Below are positions 59,839 through 64,000 of a stretch of DNA of 64,000 nt, piece after piece. Position 1 is the first letter of the stretch, and each line of letters begins with the position of its first letter. The notes beneath the pieces are model-generated. The model made no database searches. It saw only the letters and a program-made list of their open reading frames with translations, and was not told the DNA's origin. The DNA is taken from NCBI RefSeq assembly GCF_024297145.1, contig NZ_JANCTC010000001.1, forward strand, positions 186,001-250,000, read 5' to 3'. A program made the translations under genes and the position numbers. This DNA is from Mesorhizobium sp. LMG 17147 (GTDB lineage Bacteria > Pseudomonadota > Alphaproteobacteria > Rhizobiales > Rhizobiaceae).

Positions 59839-60312
59839 ATGGCCATCTATGTCGTGATGGAGCCGCCAGGCCGCGGTGAAAGCGTGGACACCACCTTTAT
59901 CCGTGACGGCTTTGCCTGGCTCGGCTTCCTGGTGCCGCCGCTGTGGCTGGCCTGGCACCGGCTGTGGGTCGAGGCGGCATTGGCGTTTGTCGCCATGGGC
60001 CTGCTCTCGATGCTGGGCGAAAGGCTGGACCTGGAAACAGCCGGCTCGCTTTTATCCTTCCTTGTCATGCTCTTTGTCGGGCTGGAGGGACAAGGCTTGC
60101 GAATTGCAGCCCTGCGCCGTCGCGGCTGGCATGAATGGGGCGTCGTCGAGGCCGACAGGCTCGACGACGCCGACATCCGCTATGTGTTGGAAGCCGCTGC
60201 GGATTCGGATGCACAAACTCATGCGCAGCGTATCGTCCCAGACGCAGCACATGCCCGGCCGGCGCAGATGGGCCTGGCACTGGGGCTGAACCATATTCCG
60301 GGAAAGCCCTGA
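59839..60312 (+). CDS. DUF2628 membrane protein in the his operon
   Basis: 157 residues, beginning [20 protein letters not shown], with hydrophobic segments at about residues 23-40, 44-58 and 66-84 and a hydrophilic C-terminal half. DUF2628 proteins are regularly found between hisB and hisH in rhizobia. 4 bp after hisB and 1 bp before hisH. Function unknown. Confidence 0.83.
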   Translation: MAIYVVMEPPGRGESVDTTFIRDGFAWLGFLVPPLWLAWHRLWVEAALAFVAMGLLSMLGERLDLETAGSLLSFLVMLFVGLEGQGLRIAALRRRGWHEWGVVEADRLDDADIRYVLEAAADSDAQTHAQRIVPDAAHARPAQMGLALGLNHIPGKP

Positions 60313-60313
60313 G

Positions 60314-60964
60314 ATGAGGGTCGTGATCATCGACTACGGGTCGGGCAATCTGCGCTCGGCCACCAAGGCCTTCGAGCGTGCTGCGCATGAAGCCGGCATT
60401 GCCGCCGCGATCGAACTCACCGCCGATGCCGAGCGGGTCAGGACCGCCGACCGCATCGTCCTGCCCGGCGTCGGTGCCTATGCCGATTGCGCCGCTGGAC
60501 TGCGTGCGGTCGCCGGCATGTGGGAAGCGGTGGAGGAGGTGGCGATCGCCAAGGCTCGGCCGTTCCTCGGCATCTGCGTCGGCATGCAGCTGATGTCGGA
60601 GCGGGGCCTGGAAAAGACCGTCACAAAGGGCTTTGGCTGGATCGCCGGCGACGTCAAGGAGATCACGCCGGCCGATCCGACACTGAAGATCCCGCAGATC
60701 GGCTGGAACACGATTGACCTGAAGCGCAAGCATCCGCTGTTTTCCGGCATTGCGACGGGCGGCAAGGGACTGCACGCCTATTTCGTCCACTCCTACCATC
60801 TCCATGCACGGAAAGAGGATGAGGTGCTGGCGGTTGCCGACTACGGCGGCCCGGTAACGGCCGCTGTCGCCCGCGACAACCTAGCCGGAACGCAATTCCA
60901 CCCCGAGAAGAGCCAGGCGCTAGGCCTGGCGCTGATCACCAATTTCCTAGGCTGGAGGCCCTGA
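60314..60964 (+). CDS. hisH: Imidazole glycerol phosphate synthase, glutaminase subunit HisH
   Basis: 216 residues. Class I glutamine amidotransferase: [20 protein letters not shown], oxyanion VLPGVGAY, nucleophile Cys in [10 protein letters not shown] (about residue 88), and the His/Glu pair in [10 protein letters not shown]. Supplies ammonia to HisF. Confidence 0.97.
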   Translation: MRVVIIDYGSGNLRSATKAFERAAHEAGIAAAIELTADAERVRTADRIVLPGVGAYADCAAGLRAVAGMWEAVEEVAIAKARPFLGICVGMQLMSERGLEKTVTKGFGWIAGDVKEITPADPTLKIPQIGWNTIDLKRKHPLFSGIATGGKGLHAYFVHSYHLHARKEDEVLAVADYGGPVTAAVARDNLAGTQFHPEKSQALGLALITNFLGWRP

Positions 60965-60967
60965 ACC

Positions 60968-61258
60968 ATGAGCAAGAAGGGCTATTGGATGGCAATGGTC
61001 GATGTCCACGATCCCGAGATCTACAAGCAGTACATCGAGGCCAATGCCGCGGCTTTCGCGAAATACGGGGCGAAGTTCCCGGTGCGCGCCGGGCGGTATA
61101 TCAGCCCGGAAGGACCGACAGGCAATCGCCACGTGCTGGTGGAATTCGAATCCTATGAAATGGCGCTGGAATGCTACGGCTCGCCTGAATACCAGGAGGC
61201 CTTGAAGTACAGGCTCGCCGGCTCGACCGGCCACTTTGTCATCGTCGAAGGCGCCTGA
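60968..61258 (+). CDS. DUF1330 protein in the his operon
   Basis: 96 residues of the dimeric alpha/beta barrel superfamily: [40 protein letters not shown], and [20 protein letters not shown]. Sits 3 bp after hisH and 2 bp before hisA. No catalytic role is known. Such small ABM proteins bind or degrade small molecules in other settings. Confidence 0.88.
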   Translation: MSKKGYWMAMVDVHDPEIYKQYIEANAAAFAKYGAKFPVRAGRYISPEGPTGNRHVLVEFESYEMALECYGSPEYQEALKYRLAGSTGHFVIVEGA

Positions 61259-61260
61259 AG

Positions 61261-62004
61261 GTGATCCTGTTTCCGGCCATAGACCTTAAGGATGGCAAAT
61301 GTGTGCGCCTCAGGCATGGCGACATGGCAACTGCGACGATCTATAACGACGATCCCGCCGCTCAGGCGCGCGCCTTCGAAGAGCAGGGCTTCGAATGGCT
61401 GCACGTCGTCGACCTCAACGGCGCCTTCAAGGGCCAGAGCGTCAACAGCGCCGCGGTCGGCGCCATCCTCAAGGCGACGAGCAGTCCGGTGCAGCTCGGC
61501 GGCGGCATCCGCACCCTGGCGCAGATCGAGGACTGGCTCGACCGTGGGCTGGCCCGCGTCATTCTTGGCACCGTGGCGGTGCGCGATCCGGATCTGGTCA
61601 GGCAGGCCTGCAAGGCATTCCCGGGCAAGATCGCCGTCGGCATCGATGCCAAGGGCGGTAAGGTCGCGGTCGAAGGCTGGGCCGAGGCCTCGAGTCTCGG
61701 CGTCATCGAACTGGCGAGGAAATTCGAAGGCGCCGGCGTCGCCGCCATCATCTACACCGACATCGATCGCGACGGGGTGCTGAGCGGCATCAACTGGGAC
61801 GCCACCATCGATCTCGCCGAGGCGGTTTCGATCCCGGTCATCGCCTCGGGCGGGCTCGCCTCGATCGCCGACATCGTGCGCATGACCATGCCCGATGCGC
61901 AGAAGCTCGAAGGCGCGATCTCCGGCCGCGCACTCTACGACGGCCGCATCGACCCGGCCGAGGCACTGGCGATCCTGCGTGGCAAACCGATGGCAGGGGT
62001 GTGA
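61261..62004 (+). CDS. hisA: Phosphoribosylformimino-AICAR ribotide isomerase HisA
   Basis: 247 residues, TIM barrel beginning [20 protein letters not shown] with catalytic Asp8; second Asp in [16 protein letters not shown]. Phosphate-binding GGGIRT and ASGGLAS. GTG start at 61261. Fourth step of histidine synthesis. Confidence 0.97.
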   Translation: MILFPAIDLKDGKCVRLRHGDMATATIYNDDPAAQARAFEEQGFEWLHVVDLNGAFKGQSVNSAAVGAILKATSSPVQLGGGIRTLAQIEDWLDRGLARVILGTVAVRDPDLVRQACKAFPGKIAVGIDAKGGKVAVEGWAEASSLGVIELARKFEGAGVAAIIYTDIDRDGVLSGINWDATIDLAEAVSIPVIASGGLASIADIVRMTMPDAQKLEGAISGRALYDGRIDPAEALAILRGKPMAGV

Positions 62005-62007
62005 TAC

Positions 62008-62844
62008 GTGAAGGTCTCGATTATCCTCGCCCCCTATGACAGCGGGCACTATCACGAAGGGTGCGGCCAGGGGCCGGACGCCATTGTCGGCGGTGGGCTC
62101 GTCGAAGCCCTGACCGTGGCCGGCCATGACGTCGCCGTCGAAGATATCGGCAAGGTCGGAGACGAGCAGGGGCGCGAAATTGCAACCGGCTTCGCCGTCT
62201 GCAACGCCGTCGCGGCCAAGGTCGGCCTCGCCCGCGATGGAGGACGCTTCCCGATTATCCTTGCTGGAAATTGCCTGACCGCCGCCGGTGCGGTCGCCGG
62301 TGAAGCCGCGGATTCGATCATCTGGATCGACCAGCATGGCGATCTCAACACGCCGGAGACGTCGGCCTACGGCTTTCTCGATGGCATGGCGCTGGCGGCG
62401 ACGCTCGGGCTCTGCTGGCGTCCTATGGTGGCAGCGATTCCGGGGTTCCGGCCGATAGACCCGGCGCGCTGCATGCTGGTCGATGCCCGCGACCTCGATC
62501 CCGACGAAAAGCGCCTGCTGGAAACCTTGCCGATCGTGCGCACCGAATGTGCCGGTGCACTCGATATGATCGGAAAGCTCACGGCGACAGGGACTGTGCG
62601 GGCGCATTTGCATCTCGACCTGGACGTCGTCGATCCGAATGTGCTGCAGGTGAACCGCTACACGCATCCGGGCGGTCCGAGCCCGGAACAGTTACGGCAG
62701 CTTGCCTGCGGACTGGCCAGGTCCATCCCGATCGTCGGCGTTACGCTCTCGGCCTACGACCCGGCCTTTGATTCCCAGTCCGAGGTTCCGCCCGTCGTCG
62801 GCCAGCTGCTCGTCGACTTTCTTGCGGCGATCGAGAGGATCTGA
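62008..62844 (+). CDS. Arginase/ureohydrolase-family protein with an altered first metal ligand
   Basis: 278 residues, GTG start at 62008. The fold matches the arginase-like family: [14 protein letters not shown] supplies the usual Asp-x-His-x-Asp ligands, and [15 protein letters not shown] supplies the later Asp pair. The first motif, normally GGDHS, reads [10 protein letters not shown] here, so the metal-binding His is replaced by Cys. This could change metal choice or abolish ureohydrolase activity. It is inserted between hisA and hisF, with 3-bp and 1-bp-overlap junctions, so it is expressed with the pathway. Function unknown. Confidence 0.82.
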   Translation: MKVSIILAPYDSGHYHEGCGQGPDAIVGGGLVEALTVAGHDVAVEDIGKVGDEQGREIATGFAVCNAVAAKVGLARDGGRFPIILAGNCLTAAGAVAGEAADSIIWIDQHGDLNTPETSAYGFLDGMALAATLGLCWRPMVAAIPGFRPIDPARCMLVDARDLDPDEKRLLETLPIVRTECAGALDMIGKLTATGTVRAHLHLDLDVVDPNVLQVNRYTHPGGPSPEQLRQLACGLARSIPIVGVTLSAYDPAFDSQSEVPPVVGQLLVDFLAAIERI

Positions 62845-63635
62845 TGCTGAAAGCCCGCGTCATCCCCTGTCTGGATGTCAAGAACGGCCGTGTCGTCAAG
62901 GGCGTCAATTTCGTCGACCTGGTCGATGCCGGCGATCCCGTCGAAGCGGCAAAAGCCTATGACGCGGCCGGCGCCGACGAGCTCTGCTTTCTCGACATCA
63001 CCGCCTCGTCGGAAAACCGCGAGACCATTTTCGATGTCGTCGCCCGCACCGCCGAACAATGTTTCATGCCGCTGACCGTTGGCGGTGGCGTCCGTCAGGT
63101 CGCCGACATCAGGAAGCTGCTGTTGGCCGGCGCCGACAAGGTGTCGATCAACACGGCGGCGGTGAAGACCCCAAATTTTGTCGCCGAAGCGGCGGACAAA
63201 TTCGGCAACCAATGCATCGTCGTCGCCATCGATGCCAAGAAAGTGTCCGCTGCGGGCGAGGCCGATCGCTGGGAGATATTCACCCATGGCGGCCGCGAGA
63301 AGACCGGCATCGACGCCGTCGAGTTCGCTCGGCGAGTGGTCGATCTCGGCGCCGGCGAGATCCTGCTGACATCGATGGACCGCGACGGCACCAAGGCCGG
63401 CTACGACATAGCACTTACCCGCGCGGTCGCCGACGCCGTACGCGTGCCGGTCATCGCTTCCGGCGGCGTCGGCACGCTCGACCACCTTGTCGAAGGCATT
63501 CGCGACGGCCATGCCGGCGCGGTGCTGGCGGCGTCGATCTTCCATTTCGGCACCTACAGCATCGCCGAGGCCAAGCTGCACATGGCTCAGGCCGGACTGC
63601 CGATGCGGCTGGACTCGCCGGGTAATCGGTCCTAG
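62844..63635 (+). CDS. hisF: Imidazole glycerol phosphate synthase, cyclase subunit HisF
   Basis: 263 residues, TIM barrel: [20 protein letters not shown] with catalytic Asp11, [15 protein letters not shown] phosphate site (read as [12 protein letters not shown]), and [12 protein letters not shown] with the second catalytic Asp. Its ATG overlaps the arginase-like stop by one base. Forms the IGP and AICAR products with HisH. Confidence 0.97.
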   Translation: MLKARVIPCLDVKNGRVVKGVNFVDLVDAGDPVEAAKAYDAAGADELCFLDITASSENRETIFDVVARTAEQCFMPLTVGGGVRQVADIRKLLLAGADKVSINTAAVKTPNFVAEAADKFGNQCIVVAIDAKKVSAAGEADRWEIFTHGGREKTGIDAVEFARRVVDLGAGEILLTSMDRDGTKAGYDIALTRAVADAVRVPVIASGGVGTLDHLVEGIRDGHAGAVLAASIFHFGTYSIAEAKLHMAQAGLPMRLDSPGNRS

Positions 63636-63671
63636 AGCCTTTCCGGCTAAGAAGAGGCTGTGAACGCCGTC

Positions 63672-63998
63672 ATGACCGAGTTCTCGCTCTCCGATCTGGA
63701 GAAGATTATTGGCGAACGCGCGCGCTCCGGCGATCCGGATTCGTGGACGGCCAAGCTCTTTCAGCGCGGCATGAGCAAGGCAGCGCAGAAACTCGGCGAA
63801 GAGGCAGTCGAAACGGTGATCGCAGCCGTCAGCGCCGACCGGGACGCGCTTGTTTCGGAAAGCGCCGATCTCATCTATCATTGGCTTGTCGTTCTCGGCA
63901 TAGCGGACATTCCGCTGAGCGATGTGCTCAACGAGCTTGAACGCCGCACCGGTCGTTCAGGCATCGCCGAAAAGGCGTCTCGGCTGGACCGGGGCTGA
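63672..63998 (+). CDS. hisE: Phosphoribosyl-ATP pyrophosphohydrolase HisE
   Basis: 108 residues from the ATG at 63672; a GTG at 63660 would add four. MazG-like fold with [20 protein letters not shown] and [15 protein letters not shown] holding the metal-binding Glu and Asp. Hydrolyses PR-ATP to PR-AMP. 24-36 bp after hisF; last his gene visible, two bases from the window end. Confidence 0.95.
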   Translation: MTEFSLSDLEKIIGERARSGDPDSWTAKLFQRGMSKAAQKLGEEAVETVIAAVSADRDALVSESADLIYHWLVVLGIADIPLSDVLNELERRTGRSGIAEKASRLDRG

Positions 63999-64000
63999 TC

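Noticed and set aside
1..64000. CRISPR arrays, prophage, insertion sequences
   Set aside because: No spaced direct repeats, integrases, transposases or phage structural genes were found on reading either strand.

Overview
The window is a 64 kb, GC-rich chromosomal segment of an alphaproteobacterium of the Rhizobiales. It most resembles Mesorhizobium. Evidence: the L34, RnpA, YidC and HslUV proteins are of alphaproteobacterial type; there is a full inositol catabolic locus with an RpiR-type IolR; there are MocD/E/F-like rhizopine genes and C-P lyase accessory genes; and a palindromic intergenic repeat of rhizobial style recurs. The species cannot be fixed from sequence reading alone. No phage, insertion sequence, CRISPR array or plasmid gene was seen.

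Layout. 0-20 kb: a conserved housekeeping backbone (dapD, pyrimidine 5'-nucleotidase, argB, engB, yidC, rnpA, rpmH) broken up by accessory cassettes. These are a diguanylate cyclase; a MarR regulator next to a small membrane protein; phhA with an Lrp regulator; a frameshifted BchE-like radical SAM gene; an amidase; an ECF sigma/anti-sigma/fasciclin/MsrB group; an EmrAB-type efflux pair with its TetR repressor; and a Vat-like acetyltransferase. 20-22.4 kb: an orphan histidine kinase, an imperfect tandem duplication, tRNA-Arg(ACG) and a small exported Cys-motif protein. 22.5-29 kb: an FMN 2-hydroxy-acid dehydrogenase and a LacI regulator divergent from a ribose-type ABC importer. 29-32.3 kb: DUF2231, then DUF1045-phnM-phnN without the C-P lyase core; the phnN frame does not close where expected.

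32.4-55 kb is the most coherent part, an inositol and probably rhizopine island. It holds iolC-iolD-iolE-DUF3329-iolB; iolR divergent from a MocA-type dehydrogenase; an inositol-type ABC importer in one operon with inositol 2-dehydrogenase and an SDR; a LacI regulator; and divergent mocD-mocE-mocF. Three promoters in it carry a shared 16-bp dyad of the form TGRAAY-N4-RTTCCM, each with a second, usually weaker copy 29-30 bp away. This points to one regulon under IolR. Inside the island sits a DAHP synthase gene (aroF/G type). Its leader encodes a 26-residue peptide containing Tyr-Trp-Tyr-Phe, followed by mutually exclusive hairpins and a terminator, which is a textbook transcription attenuator. 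A Phd-type antitoxin gene is coupled to a small protein that is not a recognisable toxin.

55-64 kb: DUF1402, the hslV-GNAT-DUF2585-hslU operon, and divergently the histidine operon hisB-DUF2628-hisH-DUF1330-hisA-(arginase-like)-hisF-hisE, which ends at the window edge.
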